DNA of 64,000 nt from JBBSAT01 sp044223665 (lineage in GTDB: Bacteria; Myxococcota_A; Polyangia; Polyangiales; Sandaracinaceae). The position numbers were made by a program, and so were the translations under genes. The notes below the pieces were generated by a model that was not told where the DNA came from, did no database searches, and saw nothing but the letters and a program-made list of their open reading frames with translations. Every line of letters starts with the position of its first letter. Positions within the stretch are counted from its first letter, which is position 1. Below, one piece after another: positions 41,659 to 50,704 of this stretch. The stretch spans positions 1-64,000 of the forward strand of contig JBGALT010000010.1 of the NCBI GenBank assembly GCA_044223665.1. The letters are read 5' to 3'.

Positions 41659-42888
41659 ATGCGTCTCGTCGCCGTAGGGGTCGCGCTGGCTTGTGTCGGC
41701 TGCACCGGAGAGCTCGGCGGGACGCCCCGCAGCGACGCCGGCGGGATCGACGCCTGGGTGGATCCCCGCATCGACGGTGGCCCGGGCCGTGACGCCTTCG
41801 TCCCGGCGACGGACGGCGGCCACGAGATGCCCTTCGATGCAGGTCCCTGCGGCGCGACCACGCTCGCCGGCTCGATCACCACGACGAGCGTGCCCGGTGC
41901 CTCCGGGAGCACGCGCGCGTTCCCGACGAGCGCGGGGGGCGCGCTGATCGGCTGGGCCGCCGGGAGCGTGACGCTGCAGCGCATCGACGGCGCGGGCGCG
42001 GCGTTCGGGGCCCCGATCTCGATCACCGGCGACGGGCTCTGGGGCCTGGCCGCGAGCGACGACACCTACGGCGCGCTCGTCTCGCGCGGGGACGAGCTCG
42101 TGCTGGTGCTCACCACGACGACGGGCGCCGTGACCCACGAGCAGCGGCTCCTCGGCGCCGTCGACCACACCGTCACGAACAACGAGTGGTTCGGCGACCT
42201 GCTCCGGCAGGGCCGGCTCGACTGGACGGGATCGCGCTGGGTGACGTACTCGACCGTGCAGCGCCTCTGGCCCGACGGAGTCGCGCACTACGGCGACACG
42301 CTGCGCGCGTTCACCGCCGCAGGCGCCCCGGAGCGCACGTACTGGGACTGGGGATGCTCCCACTCGATCGACGTCCGCCTCGCGCACGACGCGGCCGGCG
42401 AGCCCACGCCGGTGTGCTCGTCCGACTGCTTCCCCGGCAAGGGCGTCTACTTCGCGCACGACCGTCTGGTCTTCACCGATCCCTCGGGCGACTGCATGGG
42501 CTACGTCGCGCAGCACCTCGGCGGCGTCGCACCGACGGCGAGCGGGAGCTGGGTCGGCTGGACCAGCGCCGAGGGCCGCAGCTCCCAGGACCCGGCCATC
42601 GCGCTCGTGGGCGGGGCGGTGGCGCCGCCGATCTGGCTCTCGAGCGACGCAGGCGATGCGAGCGACATGCACCTCGCGCCCTTCGACGGTGGCCTCGTCG
42701 CCGCCTGGAACGAGGGCGGCGCCGGCCACATCCTGCGTCTCGACGCGAGCGGCACCGCGATCGGATCCGCCGAGACGATCGATGCGAGCCTCCTCGCAGG
42801 CGCCGACGACTTCTCGGTGCTCGCCGGCGGGGACGTCGGCTGGGCCGTGGGCGCTCGCTTCGCGCGCCTGCGGGCCTGCCGGCCCTGA
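41659..42888 (+). CDS. Lipoprotein, beta-propeller-like, function unknown
   Basis: 409 residues. The ATG at 41659 gives a compact lipoprotein signal (MRLVAVGVALACVGC). A D-A-G/D-G-G linker is followed by about 330 residues of repeated short strands and turns (GALIGWAAGSVTLQRIDG, GLVAAWNEGGAGHILRLDASG), which suggests a beta-propeller-like fold. Two Cys pairs occur in the middle (CSSDCFPGKG). No catalytic residues recognised. It is convergent with the decayed DUF4215 gene, 96 bp apart. Confidence 0.75.
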   Translation: MRLVAVGVALACVGCTGELGGTPRSDAGGIDAWVDPRIDGGPGRDAFVPATDGGHEMPFDAGPCGATTLAGSITTTSVPGASGSTRAFPTSAGGALIGWAAGSVTLQRIDGAGAAFGAPISITGDGLWGLAASDDTYGALVSRGDELVLVLTTTTGAVTHEQRLLGAVDHTVTNNEWFGDLLRQGRLDWTGSRWVTYSTVQRLWPDGVAHYGDTLRAFTAAGAPERTYWDWGCSHSIDVRLAHDAAGEPTPVCSSDCFPGKGVYFAHDRLVFTDPSGDCMGYVAQHLGGVAPTASGSWVGWTSAEGRSSQDPAIALVGGAVAPPIWLSSDAGDASDMHLAPFDGGLVAAWNEGGAGHILRLDASGTAIGSAETIDASLLAGADDFSVLAGGDVGWAVGARFARLRACRP

Positions 42889-42984
42889 CGCTCCTCGCCG
42901 ACGATGCGCGCGCTCTTGCGGAGCGCGCTCGGCTCGCCGGAGGCCGTCGAGTCGACGGATACGACGCTGAGCGAGCGCGTCACC

Positions 42985-43824
42985 CTACGCGCCGCGCCGT
43001 CGCGTTCGGAGGTGTGCGACGAGGGCGGTCAGGACGAGCAAGGTCGGCGAGGCGCCGCTCGACGTGCCGCGCCCGCTCGCACGGCACGCGCAACCACTCG
43101 TCGCGACCGGGCTCGTCGCCGCGTCGGCGCCGCCGTCGATCGACGCGTCGGCGCGCGATCCAGCGTCGTGCCTCGGTCCGGCATCGCTCGTCGCGCCGGC
43201 ATCGCTCGTCGCAAAGGCGTCGCGCGTCGTGCCGGTGTCGATGCCGGCGGCGGCATCGATCGCGCCTGCGTCCGCCGTCGAGGCATCCGTGCCTGCGTCG
43301 GTCACGGCGGCGTCGATGGCGCCACAGGTCGAGGGCTCTCCCGCGCAGACGTGGCCGGTGTCGACGGTGCACGTCGAACAACCATCGGCGGCCATCGCAT
43401 TTCCGTCGTCGCACGCCTCCCCGGGGCTGACTACGCCATCGCCGCAGACGGTGTTGCACGACGAGGGCTCCGAGCTGCACGCATACCCTCGCTCGATCGC
43501 GCACGCCGCGTCGCAGCCGTCGCCTGCCGTGGTCCCGTGATCGTCGCAGGCCTCGGCGCCGCGCGCGAGGCCGTCGCCGCAGATCCCCGTGCAGCTCGAG
43601 GGCTCGCCCGCACACGCGAAGCCCGTCTCGGCGGCGCAGCTCGCATCGCAGCCGTCGCCTGCCGTCGTTGCTCCGTCGTCGCAGGCCTCGGTGGCGCCCC
43701 GTCCATCCGGCGGGCGCTGTGAGCGCGAGCTTGCTCCCGACGAGGTCCGCCTCGTACGCCGCGGTCGGCGCGCCATGCTCGCGCACGACGATCTCGACGA
43801 TGCGCGGCAGGAAGTGCGCGTGCT
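42985..43824 (-). pseudogene. Decayed DUF4215 / MYXO-CTERM protein gene
   Basis: The 3' part is intact: four DUF4215 units (CGDGLARGAEACDDHG, CGDGVVSPGEACDDGN and others), a D-A-G linker, then a MYXO-CTERM tail with SGCAC, a hydrophobic helix (PTLLVLTALVAHL) and RTRRRGA at the C-terminus. Upstream, the sensible coding frame changes at about 43698, where a G-run carries one base too many: HFLPRIVEIVVREHG...TAPAGWTG lies in one frame and ATEACDDG in another. No start codon with a signal peptide exists above about 43824. The gene has lost its 5' end and gained a frameshift. Confidence 0.7.
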
Positions 43825-44232
43825 CGCCGGGACTCCCAGGCGGTCGGTGACGCCGCGTGGGCGCTGGGCTGTGGGTGTCGGGCCTGGCGCTCGGGTGGCG
43901 GCGCGTGGGAGCTGCTCGCGCTGGCTTCGCTCGTGCTCGCGCGACGCGCGCCGCTGATCGCGGACGGCTTGGCTTCGTCGCGACAGGCGGCAGCATCGGC
44001 TCCGCGAGGACGAGTGCTCGGCGATGTTCGTCGTCACGCCCTCGGCCCCTCACTCTGGCCTCTCCCACGTCGTGGGGCGCGGGAGAACGGCCGTCCGCGC
44101 CCCGCGCCTGCTGCACGCGCGGCGTCGCCACCGCGATCCTCGTGTGGGCTCCGGTCGGCCCCGACACGCGACCGGGCGCTTCCGACCGGCGTGGCCGGGT
44201 CGGTAGCCGTTCAGGCCACGAGAGCCTTGCCG
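43825..44232. other. Non-coding stretch upstream of the decayed gene
   Basis: About 400 bp with no frame showing a domain, signal peptide or ribosome binding site. It sits between the remnant gene and the end of the nitrous-oxide island and probably holds the eroded 5' half of the pseudogene. Confidence 0.5.
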
Positions 44233-44775
44233 TCAATGTCCCGTGTCGGACCCAGGTGGAGCCGCCGGCGCCGCGGTCGGGTCCGCCGCTGGGGTCGGCG
44301 CGGGCGAGCCGCCGAAATGGACGCGCACGTACGACAACGCGTCCCGGATCTGGGTCTCCGTCAGGAGCGCCTGGTGCGCCGGCATCGGGGGCGAGTTCGG
44401 AATGCCGACCGTGATCGAGTGGATCAGCGTGTCGTTGTTCTTGGCGAGCCGGCTGTGATCGTCGATGAAGTTCGCGCCCGTCAGGCCCCCGTTGCCGCGT
44501 CCATCGGCGCCGTGACACGCGATGCAGTTCGCGCGGAACACGGCCTCACCCGCGACAGGATCTCCTGGCACCGAATGATCGCCGTCGAACTCCGGCCCCG
44601 TGAACGGGCCTTCGGGGTAGCGCGATCGACGCGAGTGCGAGCCCGCGCTGGTCGCGGTCGAGGGCGGCGCCTCGGGCGCGCTCGTCGGAGGGGGCGACGC
44701 CTCGCCGCCGCAGGCAACCGCCGCGAGCACGAACGAGAGCGAGGTGATTCGAGCAGCCCGACTAGCCATGGTCAT
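44233..44775 (-). CDS. Lipoprotein cytochrome c
   Basis: 180 residues from the ATG at 44775, which has GGAGGA upstream. The signal ends with a lipobox-like AVAC (Cys22), then a Pro/Ser/Thr linker. A single class-I-type haem c domain carries CIACH (84-88) and a likely axial Met131 in PPMPAH. A Pro/Ala-rich tail follows. It is the last gene of the nosF-nosY-nosL unit, 12 bp after nosL. In nos clusters such small cytochromes supply electrons to NosZ; this role is inferred from position. Confidence 0.9.
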   Translation of the reverse strand: MTMASRAARITSLSFVLAAVACGGEASPPPTSAPEAPPSTATSAGSHSRRSRYPEGPFTGPEFDGDHSVPGDPVAGEAVFRANCIACHGADGRGNGGLTGANFIDDHSRLAKNNDTLIHSITVGIPNSPPMPAHQALLTETQIRDALSYVRVHFGGSPAPTPAADPTAAPAAPPGSDTGH

Positions 44776-44787
44776 CTTCTTCCTCCG

Positions 44788-45294
44788 TCACTCCGCGCTC
44801 GCCGTCCCGAGCGCGCGCATCGTCTCGTCCCACGTCGCAACGCGTCCGTTCACTCGTTGCGCGACCGCTGCCGCATCGCCGGTGCTCGCGAACGAGAGCG
44901 CAGGCGTGCCCATGACCATGCGCGAGATGCCCAGCACGTAGCTCGCGCTGGAGGCCGGCAGCCAGGGCTGCTCGGCCGAGTCGCCGTTCGCGAGATCGAA
45001 GTCGGGAGGCAGCACTTCGACCCACACCTGCTCCACGCGTCCGTGGGGCGAGGGCGCGCCGAGATACGCGACCAGATCGCCGATCGAGCATAGCCAGACG
45101 TGCGTGCCGTCGTGGTGCAACACCTGCCCGCGTGGCGAGAGCTGCTCGCGCACGATCATGCCGCAGGCGCCGCACTCGGCCTCGCCGATGGGCTGCGGTG
45201 TGTCGTCCCCGCGTGTCCCGAGCACCTCACGACCGCCACATCCGGCGAAAGCGAGCGCCATCGCCGCCGTACACACGAACCGCCGTCGCCTCAT
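44788..45294 (-). CDS. nosL: NosL copper-chaperone lipoprotein
   Basis: 168 residues from the ATG at 45294, which overlaps the nosY stop by 4 bp (ATGA). Lipobox FAGC. The family pattern ECGACGMIV (Cys and Met ligands) is followed by HHDGTHVWLCSIGDLVAYL and a second region with MVMGTPALSF. NosL delivers Cu(I) for the CuZ centre of nitrous oxide reductase at the outer face of the inner membrane. Confidence 0.93.
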   Translation of the reverse strand: MRRRRFVCTAAMALAFAGCGGREVLGTRGDDTPQPIGEAECGACGMIVREQLSPRGQVLHHDGTHVWLCSIGDLVAYLGAPSPHGRVEQVWVEVLPPDFDLANGDSAEQPWLPASSASYVLGISRMVMGTPALSFASTGDAAAVAQRVNGRVATWDETMRALGTASAE

Positions 45295-46094
45295 CGCACA
45301 CCTCGCTGTCTCGAGAGCCAGAGCGCGCTCAGCCCCACCGGCAGCGCGATCCACGCGACCCAGATCGTCGTCCCGAGCAGGGTCCCGGGGAGCGCGGCTC
45401 GCAGCCCGAGATCGGCGAGCGCGTCGGGACCGGCGAGCGACGCCATGAGCTGGACGCGGTAGAGGCCTGCCGGGTTCGCGACCACCAACGCGGTGATCGT
45501 CTCTTGCGAGACCCCGCCATCGGTGACGACGAGCAGCGCCAGCAGCCCGAGGTCGTAGAAGAAGACGAACAGGAACCAGATGGCGATCACGAGGCTCGTC
45601 GCGGTCGACTCCCTGGTCGCCATCGTCGAGACGAGCACCCCGATCGCCACGAACGCCCAGCCGAGCAGCAGCGTCGGACCGAACAGCGTCAGCAGCGTGC
45701 GGGCTTCACCGCCGCTCGCCGCCAGCACGGCCGCGCCGAGCCCGAGCCCGACCGCCAACGCCAGCGCGAGGGCGCGGCCGAGGAACTTCGCCACCACCAC
45801 CTCGCCACGCGAGGCCGGCAACGACAACAAGAGCCCGAGCGTATTGCGCTCTCGCTCGCCCACGATCGCGTCGTATCCGAGGGCCAGCGCGACGAGAGGC
45901 ACGAGCAAGCTCGAGAGCGTCACGAGGCTCGGGCCGGTGATGGCCGCTGCGTTCCCCTCGGCGCTGCGCCCATAGAGCCCCACGGCCGACGACAGCAGCG
46001 CGAACAGCATGCTGATCACCAGCACCCACCGGTCGCGCGTGCGCTCGCGGAGCTCGTGCACGATCAGCGCGCGGCCGACACGAAAGGAGCTCAT
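45291..46094 (-). CDS. nosY: NosY-type ABC permease
   Basis: 267 residues with six membrane segments (for example WVLVISMLFALLSSAVGLY, LLVPLVALALGYDAIVGERE, TSLVIAIWFLFVFFYDLGLL). The segment YDAIVGERERNTLGLLLSLPASRGEVVVAK is the usual coupling motif of the NosY/ABC-2 family. It overlaps the end of the nosF frame by 4 bp and nosL by 4 bp. It works with NosF and NosD in maturing the copper-sulfur cluster of NosZ. Confidence 0.93.
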   Translation of the reverse strand: MSSFRVGRALIVHELRERTRDRWVLVISMLFALLSSAVGLYGRSAEGNAAAITGPSLVTLSSLLVPLVALALGYDAIVGERERNTLGLLLSLPASRGEVVVAKFLGRALALALAVGLGLGAAVLAASGGEARTLLTLFGPTLLLGWAFVAIGVLVSTMATRESTATSLVIAIWFLFVFFYDLGLLALLVVTDGGVSQETITALVVANPAGLYRVQLMASLAGPDALADLGLRAALPGTLLGTTIWVAWIALPVGLSALWLSRQRGVR

Positions 46095-47050
46095 GCCGCA
46101 CCTACCTCGGCGACGGTAGCCGGCGCGCCTCTTTCCGGTGTGCGTAGCAGGCAGCGATAGACTTCGTCGAACGGTGGCTCCTGCACTCGAAGATCGGTGA
46201 TCGCCCCGTCGAAACGATCTCGGAGGGCGAGCAGGCCCAACAGGCCGTCGGGGTCGACGTCCACGTCGAGCCCGCCCCCTTCCCCGATGCGGGCGCCGAG
46301 CGCGAGCGACTCGGCGGCCGCCCGGAGCGCGCGCCGCTCGTCGTCCCCCAGCGCCGGGTCGAGCGCGAACTGCACCCGGAGTGGCAGGCCCGCGGTTCGC
46401 CGCAACGCCGCCGGTGACCCCTCGGCGACGAGGCGCGAGGCGGCGACGAGCGCGAGCCGATCCACGCGATGCTCGAGCAATGCGATCTCGTGGCTCGCCA
46501 TCAGCACGAGGCGCCCCGCGGCGCGCCATTCGTCGAGGATCGACCACACGAGCACCAGACCGTCCTGATCGAGGCCCCCGGTCGGCTCGTCGAGCACGAG
46601 GATCTCGGGCTCCGAGACCAGCGCGACCGCCAAGCCGAGACGCTGGCGCATGCCGCGCGAGTATCCGCGTACCTGGCGATCGGCGGCACGGGCGAGCTCC
46701 ACGCGATCGAGCACGGCGTCGACGCGCGCGCGGGCCACGCCGCGCGCCGTCTGGAAGAAGCGAACCACTTCGCGCCCCGTCAGCGACTCGGAGAACGCGA
46801 CCGATTCGGGCAAGTAGCCGATGCGCTCGCGCATTGCGCGATCGGCGCGCACCGGCCGACCGTCCGCGCTGAGGTGCCCGGCGTCGGGCATCACGAGCCC
46901 TAGCAAGACGCGGATGAGCGTCGACTTGCCCGACCCGTTCGGCCCAGCGAGGAGCAGAACGCGCCCGGCTTCGACCGTGAGCGAAACGCGAGAGAGGGCC
47001 TGCACGCCGCCGAAGCGAACCGACACCTCATGGAAGGCGAGCGTCCTCAC
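46091..47050 (-). CDS. nosF: NosF ATPase from internal GTG start
   Basis: A GTG at 47050 begins VRTLAFHEVSVRFGGVQAL, the normal N-terminus of NosF-type ABC ATPases, giving 319 residues with a complete nucleotide-binding domain. An FNR/DNR box lies 35-46 bp upstream, so nosF-nosY-nosL-cytochrome c is probably transcribed from its own promoter. This entry overlaps the fused reading frame described above. Confidence 0.75.
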   Translation of the reverse strand: MRTLAFHEVSVRFGGVQALSRVSLTVEAGRVLLLAGPNGSGKSTLIRVLLGLVMPDAGHLSADGRPVRADRAMRERIGYLPESVAFSESLTGREVVRFFQTARGVARARVDAVLDRVELARAADRQVRGYSRGMRQRLGLAVALVSEPEILVLDEPTGGLDQDGLVLVWSILDEWRAAGRLVLMASHEIALLEHRVDRLALVAASRLVAEGSPAALRRTAGLPLRVQFALDPALGDDERRALRAAAESLALGARIGEGGGLDVDVDPDGLLGLLALRDRFDGAITDLRVQEPPFDEVYRCLLRTPERGAPATVAEVGAA

Positions 47051-48583
47051 CGACGACACCTGTGCACCGGAGACGAAATCGACATGACCTGGATCATGTC
47101 CCCAGCGCGGGCTTCGCCCGCAGCACAACGAACATCGGCGCCGCAGCGCGGCGCGCTGTCTCGGAAGCACCCGGTGGCGATCGAAGTCTGCCGCAGCTCG
47201 GCCAGCGTGCGGCACGCGGCTCGCCATCCAGCCTCGTCCAATCGCCGCGCCACGCGACGATTCTGCGACGCAGTCGATCAGGGCTCGGGGCCCGCAGACG
47301 CTGGCTCGCCGGGCGCCGCGCGCGCTGCGGTCGCCGACGAGCTCGAGCGCCTCCTCCACGCCGGGACCCGGCGACATTCGAGGGCTCCGATCCACGAGCG
47401 TGAATACCCGCAGGACGGGCATGCGCTGCTCGAGGTGGACGAGGAGCTCCAGCGCCGGACTGCGCAAGAGGAGCGCCGCCGCAGGGTAGCGCTCCACGAG
47501 CACCGCTCCCATCGAGTCCACCCGGTACGGCCGATCGCCGATCCCGTCGGCGTCCTGGTCCCAGCCGAGGTAGTCGGAGTAGTGGTTCCCGGGCGGTGTC
47601 TCGCCCCAGATCATGTCGCGGCTGCCGACGTAGAAGATCTGTCGCGCATTGCCGACGAACGTGTTCGCGTGCACCTCGTCGTTCACGACGAGCGCACCCC
47701 AGATCTTGGCGCCCACCGCGTTGTGGACGATGACGTTGTGCTCGATGCGGTCGCCGTCGGAGTTGTACATGAAGAGCGCCTGCCCGTTGCCGACCAGCTG
47801 GTTGCCGCTCACACGACAGTCGCGCGTATCGCGGAGCAGCAGGCCGCTACGACGGTTGCGCAGGATCACGTTGTGCTCGACGACGAGATCGTTGCTCTGC
47901 ATGAGCGCGAGCCCCGTGAGGCTGTCCTCCGCCACGTTGCCGTCGAGCACGTTTCGGTGGGACCACATGTAGTGGATCGCGTAGCGGACGTGATCGATGC
48001 GGTTGTCCTCGATGCGACTGTCGTTGGTCGCAGCGACGAAGAGACCGTCACGCACACCGCGCACGTGGTTGCCGCGGATCACGACGTGCTGCGAGTCGAA
48101 CACGTGCACCCCGTTGCCGCGATCGGCCTCTCGTACGCCCGCACGCCCGGTCACGTCGTTGTCCTCGATGCGCGCCTCGTCGCAGCGCTGGACGTAGATC
48201 CCGAAGGCGCAGTCTTCGAAGTGGCCGCCGCGCACCACCACGCCCGTGGCGTGCTCGCCCGCGTAGACGCACGCGTCGGGCCCGCCGAGATCGGCACCGC
48301 TGTTCCGCGCGCTCACACCGTCGAGCACAACCCCCGGAGCGCGCACCGTGACCACCGTGCCGCGCCCGTCGCCATCCAGCACGCCCCCGGCACCGCGGAG
48401 CGTGATTCGACGCTCGAGGACGAGGTGCACCGGCCAGATGCCGGGCGGGATGTCGACCACGTCACCCTCGACGGCGCGCGCCACCACGGCCTCGAGCGAC
48501 TCGGTCTCGCTCGGGCGCAGCACCTCCGCGCGCGCGAGCGCCGGCAGCCACGCGAGCAAGGCGAGCACCAGCGCGAAGCGCAT
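46091..48583 (-). CDS. nosD: NosD-NosF in one continuous frame
   Basis: The ATG at 48583 overlaps the nosR stop by one base. Residues 1-440 are NosD: a signal peptide (LALLAWLPALARAE), then right-handed beta-helix (CASH) repeats (GVHVFDSQHVVIRGNHVRG, GLFVAATNDSRIEDNRIDH). The frame has no stop after NosD. It runs through repeat copy A (47265-47105) and an FNR-type box, then into NosF from about residue 512, with Walker A GPNGSGKST, signature YSRGMRQR and Walker B ILVLDEPTGGLD. NosD is exported and NosF is cytosolic, so a single working fusion is unlikely. More likely nosD lost its stop when the repeat entered, and NosF is made separately from its own start. Confidence 0.8.
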   Translation of the reverse strand: MRFALVLALLAWLPALARAEVLRPSETESLEAVVARAVEGDVVDIPPGIWPVHLVLERRITLRGAGGVLDGDGRGTVVTVRAPGVVLDGVSARNSGADLGGPDACVYAGEHATGVVVRGGHFEDCAFGIYVQRCDEARIEDNDVTGRAGVREADRGNGVHVFDSQHVVIRGNHVRGVRDGLFVAATNDSRIEDNRIDHVRYAIHYMWSHRNVLDGNVAEDSLTGLALMQSNDLVVEHNVILRNRRSGLLLRDTRDCRVSGNQLVGNGQALFMYNSDGDRIEHNVIVHNAVGAKIWGALVVNDEVHANTFVGNARQIFYVGSRDMIWGETPPGNHYSDYLGWDQDADGIGDRPYRVDSMGAVLVERYPAAALLLRSPALELLVHLEQRMPVLRVFTLVDRSPRMSPGPGVEEALELVGDRSARGARRASVCGPRALIDCVAESSRGAAIGRGWMASRVPHAGRAAADFDRHRVLPRQRAALRRRCSLCCGRSPRWGHDPGHVDFVSGAQVSSVRTLAFHEVSVRFGGVQALSRVSLTVEAGRVLLLAGPNGSGKSTLIRVLLGLVMPDAGHLSADGRPVRADRAMRERIGYLPESVAFSESLTGREVVRFFQTARGVARARVDAVLDRVELARAADRQVRGYSRGMRQRLGLAVALVSEPEILVLDEPTGGLDQDGLVLVWSILDEWRAAGRLVLMASHEIALLEHRVDRLALVAASRLVAEGSPAALRRTAGLPLRVQFALDPALGDDERRALRAAAESLALGARIGEGGGLDVDVDPDGLLGLLALRDRFDGAITDLRVQEPPFDEVYRCLLRTPERGAPATVAEVGAA
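47085..47096 (-). promoter_or_regulatory. FNR/DNR-type box before nosF
   Basis: TGAC-CTGG-ATCA, inside a larger perfect inverted repeat (arms GACATGA at 47081-47087 and TCATGTC at 47094-47100). It lies 35 bp upstream of the GTG of nosF. Half-sites and the 4-bp spacer match the TGAT-N4-ATCA core of Crp/Fnr family operators. Confidence 0.75.
47105..47265 (-). repeat. nos-island structured repeat, copy A
   Basis: About 160 bp, strongly similar to copies B and C. In plus-strand order it holds hairpin 1 (GCGGGC-TTC-GCCCGC, 47107-47121), hairpin 2 (GCGCCGC-AGC-GCGGCGC), a conserved stretch TCTCGGAAGCAC and GTGGCGATCGA, and a terminal hairpin (arms 47240-47249 and 47253-47262). One mismatch in the terminal stem becomes a G-U pair if the minus strand is the RNA. 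Confidence 0.85.
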
Positions 48584-50703
48584 CACGACGGGCGCCACGG
48601 CATGCGTTCTTCTTCGCGGTGCAGCTGCGCGAGCTTTTCTTCGTCGTGCTCGGTGCGGTGCTTCTTCGCGAGGAGACGATCGATACCGACGAGCGGAGGA
48701 CACGCGGCGCGATCGTGGAAGGTGGCCTCACACTCCATGCAGCTGAGGCACTCGCGGGGGTCGATCGTGCCGTCGGGTCGGATCGCCTTGGGCTCGCATC
48801 CGCGCGTGCAGATCTTGCAGTTCGCGCAGTACTTGCGACGCATGGGCCCGGCGAAGCGGAGCGAGCCGAACAGCGCCAGGCCCGCGCCCATGGGGCAAAG
48901 ATAACGACAGAAGGGGCGCCAGACGAAGACCGACGCTCCGAAGAGAAGCATCCACCACGCCACGAAAGGCACCGTGCGCGTCCAGAAGGGCACGAGGAAC
49001 GTGCTCTTGAAAGGCTCGATCTCGGCGGCACGCTCACCCAGCTCAGGCGACCATAGGAAGACCGGGATGAGCGCGAGCAGGATCCCGTAGCGCAACAGGC
49101 GCAGCCGCTGGTGGACCCGATCCGGCAGCTCGTATCCCTTCACGCCGAGCATCCCGGCTACCTTGCGCGCGAGCTCGCTCATCACGCCGTAGGGACAGAC
49201 CCAACCGCAGAACACGCCCCGACCCCACACGAGGGAGGTGATCGCGATGAAGATCCAGAGCACGAAGAGCAGCGGCTCGCTGAGGAACAGGTCCGGACGG
49301 CCGCCCCGCACCAGCACCTCGATCAGCGTGAGCATCTGCGTGATGGAGGGCTGCGCCGCGAAGTGCACGCCAACCAGAAGGAAGCTCACCGACATGCTCG
49401 CGACGTGCAGTCGCTGCAGCGCGGGCTTCTTCGCGAACGTCCAGCGCCGACCCGCGAAGATCGCCGTGATGACCAGCAACCAGATCGAGAGGACGACGAC
49501 GTCGAGTCGGTGGTTGGCCCACGCCTGCTGCCACACTCCGAGCTCCGTCGACTCGTCCACCTCGTACAGCGCGCTCGGGAGCTGGAACGTGCTGGGGAAC
49601 GAGCGAAACTCCCGCTCGAAGCCGCGCCCGCGATGGATGCTGCCGAGGAACACCAGCGAGAAGGGCTGGCCCGGATCGAGGCGGCCTCCACGTGCGATGA
49701 ACACGGCGCCCTCGCGGAACGCGGGCGCGTCGGGCGCAGCCACGTGACCGAGGTTCGTGTAGTCGGTGTCGCGGAACTGGATCTCCGAGAGCCCCTGCTC
49801 GAGACGCACGCGATCGAAGACGCCACCGCGCACGAAGGCCGAGCCCTTGAACGAGCTCGAGCCGTTGCCGAGCACGACCACGAGGTGCTCGCCGGGCGCC
49901 AGACGCGCGCGCAAGTAGTCGAAGTCGCCACGCGGGATCAGCGCGAGGCCGACGGCCGGCGCGTCGGCGATCGTGTACCAGAGGTCGACGAACGGTTGCG
50001 TCGCAGGCGGCAGGCCCATCTGGTCGCTGCGCACGGTGAGACGCCCGAACGCGCCGCTCGCCACGAGCTGTCCCCAAGTCCACGGCGTTTCGCCGCCCAC
50101 GAAGTGCCCCGGCCGCGACGCCGACGCGGGGACGACCCCCACCGCGACGCCCATCGCCCGCGCGCTCTCCAGCACGGTTCGGTTGGCCGCGAGCGCCGTG
50201 ACCGTCGCGCCGCTGATGGCGTCGACCGTGGCCGCGCCGACGTCATCGGCGCCGCCGCCGCCCACGGTGATGTGCTCGATGGCGCGATGACTCGGGTAGA
50301 ACGCGACGAAGTCGAAGAGCTCCTGCTCGGGGATGCCGGCGAGAAGGATCGGCTCGCTGTGGTGGACGACCTGCGTGCCGGTGATGACCCCGTCGGGGTC
50401 GAGGGCGATCGCGATCACGACCGGCCGGCCCGAGTACGCGGGAACGTCGACGAGCTCGTTCGAGAGCCCCACCCAGCCTCGCACGGCGCCCGCAGCGTCG
50501 TAGCCCGTGTCGAACGGGTGGCCCTCCTCGCGGGCGAACCGAACCGCCCCCGGCAGGACCGCGCTGCACGGCATCGTCGTGCAGTCGAGGTGCGTGGGAG
50601 CGGGCGAGTGTTGCGCGCGAGCGAGCCCCGTGGTCGACGCGACGAGGCCCAGCAGGACCAGCGCGACCAGGTCCCCCCCGGGGACCTTGCTGCTCGGCAT
50701 CAC
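48583..50703 (-). CDS. nosR: NosR-type flavo-iron-sulfur membrane protein
   Basis: 706 residues. After a signal sequence comes a periplasmic FMN-binding domain with the covalent flavin site SGATVTA. About five membrane helices follow, with two CxxxCP motifs (FCGWVCPYG, CRYLCPMG). The C-terminal cytoplasmic polyferredoxin part has CANCKICTRGC and CLSCMECEATFHDRAACPP, ligands for two 4Fe-4S clusters. NosR is needed for electron supply to and transcription of nosZ. It starts one base after the nosZ stop region and overlaps nosD by one base, so nosZ-nosR-nosD is a tight operon. Confidence 0.94.
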   Translation of the reverse strand: MMPSSKVPGGDLVALVLLGLVASTTGLARAQHSPAPTHLDCTTMPCSAVLPGAVRFAREEGHPFDTGYDAAGAVRGWVGLSNELVDVPAYSGRPVVIAIALDPDGVITGTQVVHHSEPILLAGIPEQELFDFVAFYPSHRAIEHITVGGGGADDVGAATVDAISGATVTALAANRTVLESARAMGVAVGVVPASASRPGHFVGGETPWTWGQLVASGAFGRLTVRSDQMGLPPATQPFVDLWYTIADAPAVGLALIPRGDFDYLRARLAPGEHLVVVLGNGSSSFKGSAFVRGGVFDRVRLEQGLSEIQFRDTDYTNLGHVAAPDAPAFREGAVFIARGGRLDPGQPFSLVFLGSIHRGRGFEREFRSFPSTFQLPSALYEVDESTELGVWQQAWANHRLDVVVLSIWLLVITAIFAGRRWTFAKKPALQRLHVASMSVSFLLVGVHFAAQPSITQMLTLIEVLVRGGRPDLFLSEPLLFVLWIFIAITSLVWGRGVFCGWVCPYGVMSELARKVAGMLGVKGYELPDRVHQRLRLLRYGILLALIPVFLWSPELGERAAEIEPFKSTFLVPFWTRTVPFVAWWMLLFGASVFVWRPFCRYLCPMGAGLALFGSLRFAGPMRRKYCANCKICTRGCEPKAIRPDGTIDPRECLSCMECEATFHDRAACPPLVGIDRLLAKKHRTEHDEEKLAQLHREEERMPWRPS

Positions 50704-50704
50704 G

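Noticed and set aside
43023..43710. Open frames on the plus strand across the DUF4215 remnant
   Set aside because: The minus strand carries clear DUF4215 units and a MYXO-CTERM tail; the plus frames have no domain.
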